From the NCBI GenBank assembly GCA_035291605.1, contig DATDRS010000044.1, positions 1-24,912 of the forward strand: a stretch of DNA of 24,912 bases. Direction: 5' to 3'. The notes beneath the pieces are model-generated. The model had not been told where the DNA came from, did not search any database, and saw nothing but the letters and a program-made list of their open reading frames with translations. Source of the DNA: DATDRS01 sp035291605. Lineage in GTDB: Bacteria; Chloroflexota; Anaerolineae; Anaerolineales; UBA6663. A program made the position numbers and the translations under genes. Shown here one piece after another: positions 9,801 to 15,142 of this stretch (position 1 is its first letter; each line of letters starts with the position of its first letter).

Positions 9801-10738
9801 AGGCACAACTGGCAGGCAGCCTGAAAGAACTGGCTATCACTGAAAACACCTTGGGTGGGATCTGCTATCAACTGGGCGAGTTGGAGCAAGCACTGCAACA
9901 CACCCGGCAGGCTATGCTCCTGCGCGAAAAGATGGGCGACACCTCGGGGGTGGCCGCCACGAGCAGCAACCTTGGCATTCTGGCCACCCTGGCCGGGGAT
10001 TGGGGACAAGCGATGACCCTCTTCCAGCGCAGCCTCGCCCTGCGAGATGAGATTGGCGATGTGGAAGGGGTCGCGATTATCCAGAACAATCTGGGAACTC
10101 TGCTCCGCGACCAGGGGGAGCTCGATCCGGCTGAGTCCCACTTCAGGAAGAGTCTGGCTCTGGCAACTTCGCTGAAGATGGCTTATCACCTGGCCAACAC
10201 CAGTATGGGCCTCGCCGAAGTTCTGCTCCAGCAAGGCCAGATCGAGGCAGCACAGACAACCCTGAACACCAGCCTGACTCAGGCAGAACTGATTGGGGCG
10301 AAGGATTTGCTGAGCGAAATTTCCCGGGTGCAGGCTCAAATTCTGCTCCAACAATCGGCCTGGCAGGCGAGCCGACAGGCCGCCCAGAAAGCGGCCGATT
10401 TAGCCAATGAAATCGGGGATCGCAATTTGGAGGCCGCGGCTTGGCGGACGCTCTCATCGGTGGAACTGCTGGCCGGCCGGCCCCAGGCCGCCCGCGAGGC
10501 GATTGGCCAGGCCTGGAAGGCTTTGGCCGGCGTCATCAGCCAGTTAGAAGCCGGGCGCGTGGCTGCTCAAGCCGGCCACCTCAGTCTATCGGAAGGTGAG
10601 ATGACGCAAGCGGAGAAATATCTCCACGATGCACGAACGATCTTCGCGTATTTGGGAGCACGCCTGGACCTGAAACGTGTCGAGACGACTTTGGACCAGC
10701 TCCATAACCGGAAATCATCCGCGCCAACCGTGACGTGA
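3824..10738 (+). CDS. Giant zinc-ribbon / class III cyclase / AAA ATPase / TPR regulator with a second, degenerate copy of the module
   Basis: A 2304-residue cytoplasmic signalling protein. I chose ATG 3824 over an upstream in-frame TTG at 3758 because AGGA sits 6 bases before it and the conserved zinc ribbon begins at residue 4. Layout: double zinc ribbon (CxxC at 4/7, 18/21, 29/32, 43/46); class III nucleotide cyclase (about 97-275); STAND/AAA ATPase (about 300-700; Walker A GEAGLGKS 323-330, Walker B FDDLHW at D456/D457); TPRs (about 730-1190); cyclase-like domain (about 1224-1385); second AAA (Walker A GEAGIGKS 1444-1451, Walker B D1576/D1577); second TPR array (about 1850-2290). Cyclase 1 keeps both metal Asps (D102, D146), K142, D220, N223 and R227, which favours adenylate cyclase. 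Cyclase 2 has Leu and Ser at the metal positions, Ile for the Lys and Gln for the Asn, keeping only the Arg (R1350), so it is very likely inactive. ATP-driven conformational control of cAMP synthesis is the likely role; the signal is unknown. Confidence 0.93.
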   Translation: MRQCANCGHQNPDHIDFCLNCAATLGQHCPACGQPVPAGNKFCGQCGARLPEAAAPPPATSRQSEVLQSLRAMMPPALAEKITATAPQIIGERREVTVVFVDVLNFTAAAHSLDSEEVYLFVDEAMRLFVDVIYKYEGTIDKFTGDGLMALFGAPVAHENDPERAVRAALEMQTVLQPVRERVRQKHGFDLQVRIGINTGLVVAGQVGGDLHMEYTVIGDTVNLAARLEAAADPGAILASFATYQRTRPFFQYRAPAPLFVKGIAEPVRVFQPIGVLAKPGRVRGLAGMEVPMIGRQNALARLHTALETVIQQRRCQVALITGEAGLGKSRLVAEFRQTVTQPQVKVFEGSCIAYTRSQPLWIVTELFRNILHLSETGPPGRQYQAIQAYLSGMGLRLDDVLPYLANLLGLAQSDPAMEARLQQLDASMLQRQTHAALRQILLAEALRDPTVLVFDDLHWVDVASRDFLEYLIQSTGDAPLLLILISRDSERKTVIRSLIATAEKNADQLLDIQLQPLSLLESQLLLDQLLPGATGTLPPLKQRIAERADGNPFFIEEIVRMLIDQGGLIREVDAWQVSPRVDELMQDVPGTLKGLILARFDRLPEGPRQMLQKAAVLGRSFPVGLLQMLDRARAAHLGADFAELATRQFLVAEPFGAEAGYAFRHALVQEAVYNTLLKRDRQRIHEQIAQTIETGAFWPPEEQTEVLAHHYAESNTPSRAVPYLIAAAESAARRYANEIAIHHYRRAIALMQEPAMDRQTELTRARVGLGQALKFVGEYAEARQVLLEAVEDLQKAAAGGHPDYAAGLAESLRELANVRQQEGMWDEALTNLESALTVLGEAASVKYPALWSSLLDRMAWVHFRQGRLDEAFVLASQATTSAPELVTSSATLASLYNTLGGVAWQRGELDQAINYVERSLNLYQGLGYSWGMANAYTNLGILYSSLGQWPKAVENFEKSDILRREIGYLPGRAINLKNLAELRLSIGNHAQAEKDLETSVALSRRLGEDYATLHGELTLARLAILQSRLDDAGVHLDAAEDLLKNAGEDQTIQFRLLQAQVQAERGHLQEAITLSAEVLQQAHSAGLLEEEADSHRVAGLLRARIGDWKEAESELRESFTLSVQHNYPYRKGQALLELGHLYQRWGRQSAATLADGHEKARQAYHDAREIFDKLGATYDLQMVEAALNQLALERGAESSPTADQIPEALARSWPASPKVPEGEWRLAAVVWLNLSPRPEVDDETAFETLALVMPLLVSVIRDQQGYLIQRPSGLTAVFGAQVAHEDDAERAVHTARRMLEHLRQFEAAGEARLTAKLTVSYGQVLAGYIGPQAKADFVMTGEPIQLAQRVAEAALPGRVWVTQAVHDATLHAFAYQAPAAEESAQLTDVPVWELVKALDKPGLARGLPGTTARFIGREAPFEAMVDLAENLKRGRGALVWVEGEAGIGKSRLMREFSAFITTQGAVVWIGQCYPQRSGHAFSLISNLLANVFGLQGTDTPEQIVEKMKRTISLWPPEAQTTQPYLELLVGVRPAGLEGERLASLEPDQLRQQVFIAIRSLLKAQAASQPLVALLDDLHWVDPISADLLLFLSNLVASLPILFVGALRWDETEAIDDRLVNVLNILNPDQTLRLYLDRLSETETEALLSELLSAKELSPALRTLALERSEGNPYYLEEIIRALMERGYLERRQDRWDIESTVNLQEMPLPTSLEALIHSRIDSLPADLKLLLQCAAVIGGTFEDHVLEEVWGSPDIRAALNRLGERGMLRRATQPSRWQFSHSLIELTVYNSMLKARRKALHLRVAEVLERYWAGAEATHAAELAHHFTQAEAWKRALTYLVLAADHAAERYANEEALVYYQQARQLLATQPAADIALRWRIAAGLGDVYRFIGEFDESRAALEEGLALLGQEQLTPSQRAGLYRRLGETAQKQGDFETSLQCFDKALSYLDPAAGREAQVEAARVFAGQAWTHLRQGHLDQARQACETGLRQAQLAGSLKELAITENTLGGICYQLGELEQALQHTRQAMLLREKMGDTSGVAATSSNLGILATLAGDWGQAMTLFQRSLALRDEIGDVEGVAIIQNNLGTLLRDQGELDPAESHFRKSLALATSLKMAYHLANTSMGLAEVLLQQGQIEAAQTTLNTSLTQAELIGAKDLLSEISRVQAQILLQQSAWQASRQAAQKAADLANEIGDRNLEAAAWRTLSSVELLAGRPQAAREAIGQAWKALAGVISQLEAGRVAAQAGHLSLSEGEMTQAEKYLHDARTIFAYLGARLDLKRVETTLDQLHNRKSSAPTVT

Positions 10739-10777
10739 TGGCGGCGCCCGCCTAGCGCAAATTCCAGTTTTATTTAT

Positions 10778-10822
10778 GGCAACCGCGCCCTTCGACTGCG
10801 CTTCGTTCAGGGTACGGTTGCC
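10778..10822. repeat. Bipartite inverted repeat between convergent genes, ACPERSEG-related core
   Basis: GGCAACCG (10778-10785) pairs with CGGTTGCC (10815-10822). Inside it CCCT (10788-10791) pairs with AGGG (10809-10812), leaving a loop that reads TCGACTGCGCTTCGTTC. The core 'CCCTTCGACTGCGCTTCGTTCAGGG' type is the same family as the elements at 11742-11870. It lies between the convergent ends of the giant regulator (10738) and the response regulator (10866), so it could act as a two-way terminator, but neither side has a T-run. A mobile intergenic repeat is equally likely. Confidence 0.5.
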
Positions 10823-10865
10823 GGACTGTAAATCAACAAAGAAACCGTCCCCATCGGCAACAGTT

Positions 10866-11666
10866 TTATTCCATTCCTGTCTTCAGAGGCGTCTTCAGCG
10901 CGTAGCCTACTCCTCGCACCGTCATAATGACGTCGGCCTGGGCCGAAAATGCAGTTAACTTGCGCCGCAGATTGCTGATGTGGGGGCGGACGATCTCGGC
11001 CGCCTCGGCCGGATCAATACTATAGCCTCGGATCGCCTGAATCATTTCCTGGGGGGTGACCACCCGATCCGGGTTGCGGCACAGGTGGTAAAGAATTTCA
11101 ATTTCCGTAGCCGTCGCCTCTACCCTCTGACCATCTACTTCGACGACGTACCGATCCAAATCCAACATCACCGGCCCGACTTCATACTGCCGGCTGGGAA
11201 CAGGGGCCGCGCCCGCTCTCGCTGCGATTTGACCCGTGAAGCGTTTCAACCCGGTTTCCAGCATGGTCAGCGCCTCCCGGCGCTGACGAGCCTCAAGGAG
11301 GCGCTCCTGAACACGGGTGATGGCGCCCAGCAGGACTTCCCGAGTCACTGGTTTGGTCAGGTAATCTACCGCGCCCTCGCGTAAGGCCCGGATCGCAGAA
11401 TCCACCGCCGGGAAGCCAGTGAGCATAATAACTTCGCACGGGAGTTGTTGCTCACGCACTTGTCGCAGAATTTCTAAGCCGGACAGGTTGGGCAGGTAGA
11501 TGTCGGCTATCACGATGTCAACAGTTTCGCTCGCCAATAATTGCAGGGCCTGTTCAGCAGTTGTGTTGAACAACACCTCATAACCAGCCTGTTGCAGCAT
11601 TTGACCGAGCAATTGGAGGCTGTCTCGATCATCGTCCACCAGCAGGATTTTCAGTCTATCGGCCAT
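10866..11666 (-). CDS. OmpR-type response regulator (receiver plus winged helix)
   Basis: A 266-residue DNA-binding response regulator. The receiver domain (about 1-120) shows the acidic pocket D11/D12, phospho-acceptor D55 (VIADIYLP), T83 and K105 (YLTKP). A helical, Arg/Glu-rich linker (about 120-160) joins it to an OmpR/PhoB-type winged helix (about 168-262, with 'TATEIEILYHLCRNPDRVVT' and a C-terminal 'VRGVGYAL'). I place the start at ATG 11666 just before the first receiver strand. The frame is open further upstream to 11828, but that extension crosses an ACPERSEG-type repeat and reads as the typical artefact (SLRSGQALSTAEG). No clear Shine-Dalgarno sits before 11666; an in-frame GTG at 11705 is an alternative. 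No intact histidine kinase is adjacent, although a kinase remnant lies at 12074-12412. Target genes cannot be read from the sequence. Confidence 0.9.
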   Translation of the reverse strand: MADRLKILLVDDDRDSLQLLGQMLQQAGYEVLFNTTAEQALQLLASETVDIVIADIYLPNLSGLEILRQVREQQLPCEVIMLTGFPAVDSAIRALREGAVDYLTKPVTREVLLGAITRVQERLLEARQRREALTMLETGLKRFTGQIAARAGAAPVPSRQYEVGPVMLDLDRYVVEVDGQRVEATATEIEILYHLCRNPDRVVTPQEMIQAIRGYSIDPAEAAEIVRPHISNLRRKLTAFSAQADVIMTVRGVGYALKTPLKTGME

Positions 11667-11741
11667 CGTTTGAGGTCGCTGCAATGGCGTTGAGTTTGCC
11701 GTCACAGGGTCGGTAAACCATGAAGTGTCATTCTGAAGGCG

Positions 11742-11784
11742 CCCTTCGGCTGTGCTCAGAGCCTGCCCTGAACGCAGTGAAGGG
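11742..11784. repeat. ACPERSEG-type intergenic inverted repeat
   Basis: An imperfect palindrome running from CCCTTCGGCTGTGCTCAG to CCCTGAACGCAGTGAAGGG. One strand translates as 'ACPERSEG', the other as 'SLRSGQALSTAEG', both well-known false-protein signatures of a repeat widespread in Chloroflexota and some other genomes. It lies just upstream of the response-regulator start and explains why the frame there appears longer than the real protein. Confidence 0.7.
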
Positions 11785-11826
11785 ATAAACTCGCGCCTGA
11801 AGAATCTCAGGCGGAGATGCTTCCCC

Positions 11827-11870
11827 ATTCGCTTCGCTCAGGGTCTTCGAACTTCGTTCAGCATGACAGG
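11827..11870. repeat. Second ACPERSEG-family repeat copy
   Basis: ATTCGCTTCGCTCAGGG followed by TCTTCGAACTTCGTTCAGCA carries two half-elements of the same family as 11742-11784 (compare CTTCGCTCAGG and CTTCGTTCAG). The halves lie about 20 bases apart. It belongs to the gene-poor stretch upstream of the response regulator. Confidence 0.5.
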
Positions 11871-12073
11871 CTTTCGTGATGTACTGAGTATCCCCCAAAA
11901 GTTAGTGTATAGCAAGCAAGTGGCTAAAACAGATGAGGGGCGAGACCTGCGCCTTTACCCTCTTAGGCTCGCGCGTTACTCTGGCGCTCGTACTTCCCTG
12001 TGTCCATACTTCTGCATAATCCTCACCGTCTCCTCAATGGGCAGAGCGTGGCGCACACGGTCGTCCCGCCCAA

Positions 12074-12412
12074 TCATGGTTTCTGCTGTTCGACGGCCCA
12101 CCCCAGCGGGCCGAACTTGAGCGCGAGCCGGTCGCCCATGGTCAACAGATCGCGCGACAGGCGGCCCAGACTCATGACCAAATCTCTGGCCTTGAACTGC
12201 GTCAGGCCGGCCTGCTCATCCGGCTGGCCGACGATGGGCGCGGCCTGGCCGCGCCGCCCGATTTGGCAAACCTTTCCAACGGCAAGCATTTCGGCCTGTT
12301 GGGCATCAACGAGCGCGTCGCCCTGCTGGGGGGAACACTCCAGATCGAATCACTCAATGATGGCGGCGTCATTCTTCAAGTCGAGATTCCCAGCCCCTAT
12401 CCCTCCGTCTAA
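12074..12412 (+). pseudogene. Histidine kinase C-terminal remnant (HATPase domain, NarL-partner type)
   Basis: A 112-codon open stretch ending at TAA 12410-12412, with no plausible start codon or ribosome site. Its last 65 residues carry the signature of the ATPase domain of UhpB/NarX-type kinases: the G1 box as LADDGRGL, then KHFGLLGINERVALLGGTLQ, then GG..LQVEIP. Upstream, 'WFLLFDGPPQRAELE' and 'QQIARQAAQTHDQISGLELR' look like the decayed end of a sensor region and the dimerisation helix (normally ERIARELHD). The phospho-acceptor His region appears damaged and most of the segment between it and the G1 box is missing, so an internal deletion is likely. It may be the former partner of a response regulator, but NarX-type kinases pair with LuxR-type regulators, not with the OmpR-type one nearby. 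I read it as non-functional. Confidence 0.65.
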
Positions 12413-12600
12413 CTGGTTTCTGCCCGGAAACCCTTCTTTCTTGTGACGCGATCATCCTGTTCTGTCGCCCACTTGCCTTGCACCCACACGACAAATCGAA
12501 TAAGGTCAAGCCCAAGCTTTTCAGGTAATCCGGGTGCGTCGCCAACTACAAATGGCTTTCGGTCAGAATTCGGCAGTGTCCTGCGCGAACTGGCCGTTTT
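12409..12600 (-). pseudogene. Possible gene remnant of unknown function
   Basis: A minus-strand frame ending in TAG at 12409-12411 encodes a protein-like stretch (KPFVVGDAPGLPEKLGLDLI, then RFVVWVQGKWATEQ). Its codons use A or T at the third position far more often than the surrounding genes, which suggests separate origin rather than a shadow of the gene-free plus strand. The frame stays open up to 12714, but the upper part overlaps the start of the zinc-ribbon gene and has no domain-like character. I recognise no family. It could be a C-terminal fragment of a lost gene, or chance. Confidence 0.2.
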
Positions 12601-12626
12601 GTTGCATTCCTGGTATAAGGAGCAGC

Positions 12627-12863
12627 ATGTTGAAGATTCGTTATGTACTATGCGAGCACTGCGGCAGCCCGCGCGCCCCAGACTTGGGTCAGGCTTGCCC
12701 GTTGTGCAACTCACGCCGCTATTCCCTCATCGGCTACAGCTACCAGCACGAGGCCCGCACGCTGATGACCATGGGGGTGGTGATCGCCGCGCTGGTGCTG
12801 CTGGCCGTCCTGATCGGCGCTGGTGTGCTGGTCGCACTGGAGACGAGCCTCAACGCCCTGTAG
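12627..12863 (+). CDS. Small zinc-ribbon membrane protein
   Basis: A 78-residue protein starting at ATG 12627, with AAGGAG four bases upstream. Residues 9-27 form a compact zinc ribbon (CEHC at 9-12, CPLC at 24-27). Residues about 46-73 form one long hydrophobic segment (TMGVVIAALVLLAVLIGAGV), so the protein should be a single-pass membrane protein with the metal site on the cytoplasmic side if the usual orientation holds. It is the first gene of a same-strand cluster: SH3b protein 30 bases on, then a GTPase, then a 1069-residue protein. Its most likely role is a small anchor or adaptor for that cluster. The family is not recognised. Confidence 0.8.
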   Translation: MLKIRYVLCEHCGSPRAPDLGQACPLCNSRRYSLIGYSYQHEARTLMTMGVVIAALVLLAVLIGAGVLVALETSLNAL

Positions 12864-12893
12864 CGGTATCGCCTGAAACCCTGCAGAACTCGC

Positions 12894-14027
12894 ATGTGGA
12901 ATTCGCGCGTGACGCTGACGGTGCTGGTGAGCCTGGGCGGACTGGTGCTCTTGTGCTCACTGCTGGGCGCCGCCTACGCGCCCTCCTATTCGAACCGGCG
13001 CAGCGCCCGGTTGACCCAGAACGCCGCCACCCGCCTGGTTGAGACCGCTGTGGCCACGCAGGCGCTTGGCGCCACTCGCCTGGCCCAACTCCCCACGCAG
13101 ACGGCGGTGGCGGGCGCGACGCAGACTGAGGAAGCCCGGCCCACGACGACGGCCACGGCCACCGTGACCCCCACGCCAACACCGACTCCCACGGCGACCC
13201 GGCCCGCAGCAATCGTGGAATGCCCGGCGACCGTCGCGGGGACCGAGAGGCTGCTATACCCGGTGCCGGGCGGCGGCCGAGTGCGCGATGCGGTGCTGCT
13301 GCCCCGCGCCAACCCGGTGACCATCATCGGCCGGCTGGAGGACCAGGGCTGGCTGCAGGTGCGGACGCAAGAAGGCGCTGTGGGCTGGATACACAGCGAT
13401 GTCCTCACCCCGAATTCGCCGAACTGCCAGGCCAACGTCTACGATCTTTCATACCTCCTGGGAATGGTAGATGGGCGCGAGGTGGTGGCCGACGACACCT
13501 TCATCAGCAATGAGAATGGCTGGACCAACAGCGCCGGCGAGCCGCTCTCGCCGATCCTCAGCGCCGATGGCGATGCGCAGCTCGTCCTGACCACGAATAG
13601 CTTGGACGTGCTGCGCCCGAGCAACTCGCGCCTACAGGATCTGCCCGCCTTCGAGCTGGCGATCTCATTCTCGCGCGTCAACTTCGTCCGCGACAGCTAC
13701 GTCGGTGTGCGTTTCCGCGCCAATGACCTCACGTCCTATGAAGTCCGCGTCCTGCGCAACTGCCAGATTGGGGTGTATGCCACCAATGGGCTGGTGTTCA
13801 CTCGACCGGTCGACCCGGGCGACAACACCTGCGTGGACGGCCTGGAAGACTGGCTTATGCTATCTTTTACCCCGGATTACCGGCTGACCGTTCAATTCAA
13901 CGACGCCGATCCGTTCGAGGTTCGCCTGGAGGACCCGTCCGGGCTGTACACCGGCGGGGGCCTCGAGTTGGTGGTGGGCCAGGCCCGGGCGACCTTCAGC
14001 TATATCATCGTCACGGCGCCGCGCTGA
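12894..14027 (+). CDS. Membrane-anchored extracytoplasmic protein with SH3b domain and lectin-like C-terminus
   Basis: A 377-residue protein. An N-terminal hydrophobic segment (about residues 6-27, LTVLVSLGGLVLLCSLLGAA) is an uncleaved anchor or signal. It is followed by an Ala/Thr/Gln-rich, probably helical stretch (about 35-85), a Thr/Pro spacer (TATATVTPTPTPTPTA), and a bacterial SH3 domain (about 110-175; 'G.(V)RDA', 'IIGRLEDQGWLQVRT' and 'VGWIHSDVL' are characteristic). Residues about 190-377 look like a beta-sandwich of the concanavalin/LamG or DUF1080 kind ('FELAISFSR', 'YVGVRFRAND', 'LELVVGQARATFSYI'). Such domains bind peptidoglycan or carbohydrate in other proteins; the ligand here is not known. 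The ribosome site before ATG 12894 is weak, and translation may be coupled to the preceding small gene. The GTPase start follows after 16 bases. Confidence 0.82.
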   Translation: MWNSRVTLTVLVSLGGLVLLCSLLGAAYAPSYSNRRSARLTQNAATRLVETAVATQALGATRLAQLPTQTAVAGATQTEEARPTTTATATVTPTPTPTPTATRPAAIVECPATVAGTERLLYPVPGGGRVRDAVLLPRANPVTIIGRLEDQGWLQVRTQEGAVGWIHSDVLTPNSPNCQANVYDLSYLLGMVDGREVVADDTFISNENGWTNSAGEPLSPILSADGDAQLVLTTNSLDVLRPSNSRLQDLPAFELAISFSRVNFVRDSYVGVRFRANDLTSYEVRVLRNCQIGVYATNGLVFTRPVDPGDNTCVDGLEDWLMLSFTPDYRLTVQFNDADPFEVRLEDPSGLYTGGGLELVVGQARATFSYIIVTAPR

Positions 14028-14043
14028 GCGCCGGGAGTAAGGA

Positions 14044-15057
14044 ATGGCGACAGAGACGCTTGGCGTGCCGCGTGAGATTGCGTTTTGGGGGCCTTCCAGC
14101 TCGGGCAAGACCTGGCTGATGCAGTCGTTAGCCCGTTCGCTGCACAAGATCAACCAAGACGATCCCGAGTTCGAATATGTCCTGGCCCAACTCGATGCCC
14201 TGGCGCCAGCCAACGCCATTCAGACGCCGCAAAACCAGGCCACCTCCGACGCCTACGACAAGGTCTGGCTGTTCCAGCGGAAGGTGCGCCCGGAGTACGA
14301 CACGCCCGCGCACCGCCTGAGCGCCCACAGCCACAGCATTGTCGTGCGCGACGCGCCCGGCGAACTGCTGTTGCAGGGCGTGAACAACACGGTGATGGTG
14401 CCGTTGCGCGACGCTCAGTGCGTAATCGCGGTGCTGGACCCCAGCCTGATCGACGCCGCCACCGCCACGGCCCCGGCCGCGGCTGGGGCCGCGCAGCCAC
14501 AGCCGGTAGCCGCCAGCCAGGGGCTGGCCGCACTGTTCAGCGGCAGCGTGGTGCCGGCCGCTGCGCCCGCATCCGCGCCCGGCTTCGGCGGCGCCTTCCA
14601 ATACACCCAGGTCCAATACACGCAAATGCTGACCAACCTGCTGCAGTTGCTGTCGGGCGCGCCCCGGCCCGACCGGCATGTGGCGGTGTGCGTGACCAAG
14701 GTGGACCAGCTCAGCGTGCAGGGGCGCGACCCCTGGCAGGTGATCGAGATCTACTTCGGCGCCGACATGCACCGCCTGCTGAAGAGCTATGCCGGCAAAA
14801 TCCGCATCGAGGCCTTCTGTGTTTCGGCCGCTGGCTACCTGGATGCCTATCGCCAGCAGCCCAACTACGACCCAGGGACCCACAGCCTGCTCTCGCCTGA
14901 GCGCTGGCAGCCCTTCGCGGTGGAGACGCCGTTCTTCTGGCTGTTCAGCCACCTGGAGCGGCGGCGCTTGGCGCAGGGGGGCGGCCGCATCCCGCGCTGG
15001 TATTTCAAGCAAGAGCGGCTCCAGCGCTACATTGACTATCCCACGCGTCAATACTGA
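14044..15057 (+). CDS. TRAFAC-like P-loop GTPase
   Basis: A 337-residue soluble protein, start ATG 14044 with GGGAG about 7 bases upstream. GTPase motifs appear in the right order: G1/Walker A GPSSSGKT (16-23), G3 as DAPGE (103-107), G4 as TKVD (218-221), and a G5-like CVSAAG (259-264). The G4 motif argues for guanine specificity. A low-complexity Ala/Pro/Gln insert (about 137-182) splits the domain between G3 and G4. The C-terminal tail is Arg-rich (RIPRWYFKQERLQRY). The gene sits between an envelope SH3b protein and a 1069-residue protein, as in systems where a GTPase works with a large dedicated partner. It resembles GTPases of GTPase-centred bacterial conflict systems (DO-GTPase/GAP1 type), but I cannot confirm this without profile searches. 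The nucleotide-binding call is firm; the cellular job is unknown. Confidence 0.85.
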   Translation: MATETLGVPREIAFWGPSSSGKTWLMQSLARSLHKINQDDPEFEYVLAQLDALAPANAIQTPQNQATSDAYDKVWLFQRKVRPEYDTPAHRLSAHSHSIVVRDAPGELLLQGVNNTVMVPLRDAQCVIAVLDPSLIDAATATAPAAAGAAQPQPVAASQGLAALFSGSVVPAAAPASAPGFGGAFQYTQVQYTQMLTNLLQLLSGAPRPDRHVAVCVTKVDQLSVQGRDPWQVIEIYFGADMHRLLKSYAGKIRIEAFCVSAAGYLDAYRQQPNYDPGTHSLLSPERWQPFAVETPFFWLFSHLERRRLAQGGGRIPRWYFKQERLQRYIDYPTRQY

Positions 15058-15142
15058 GCACGCGTGAGATGGATGTGATGACGGCAAAGCGCTACGCGCT
15101 CCCTTGTATTTCGCTGGCACAGACCGCGCTGGGAATGCCCCC

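Larger units (their letters stand above)
11871..12626. other. Gene-poor stretch with gene remnants
   Basis: About 750 bases without an intact gene that I can support. It contains the histidine-kinase remnant at 12074-12412 (plus). A minus-strand frame at 11976-12077 encodes 33 residues (MIGRDDRVRHALPIEETVRI and on to a stop). It faintly resembles a CBS-domain stretch but is too short to call. A minus-strand open frame of unusual codon use ends at 12409. The promoter of the gene cluster starting at 12627 must lie at the right end, but I see no convincing -35/-10 pair. Confidence 0.5.

Noticed and set aside
11667..11828. N-terminal extension of the response regulator
   Set aside because: It crosses an ACPERSEG-type repeat and carries the known artefact peptide; the receiver domain begins at ATG 11666.
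11976..12077. 33-residue minus-strand peptide resembling part of a CBS domain
   Set aside because: Too short and without a ribosome site; it may be a fragment but cannot be supported as a gene.
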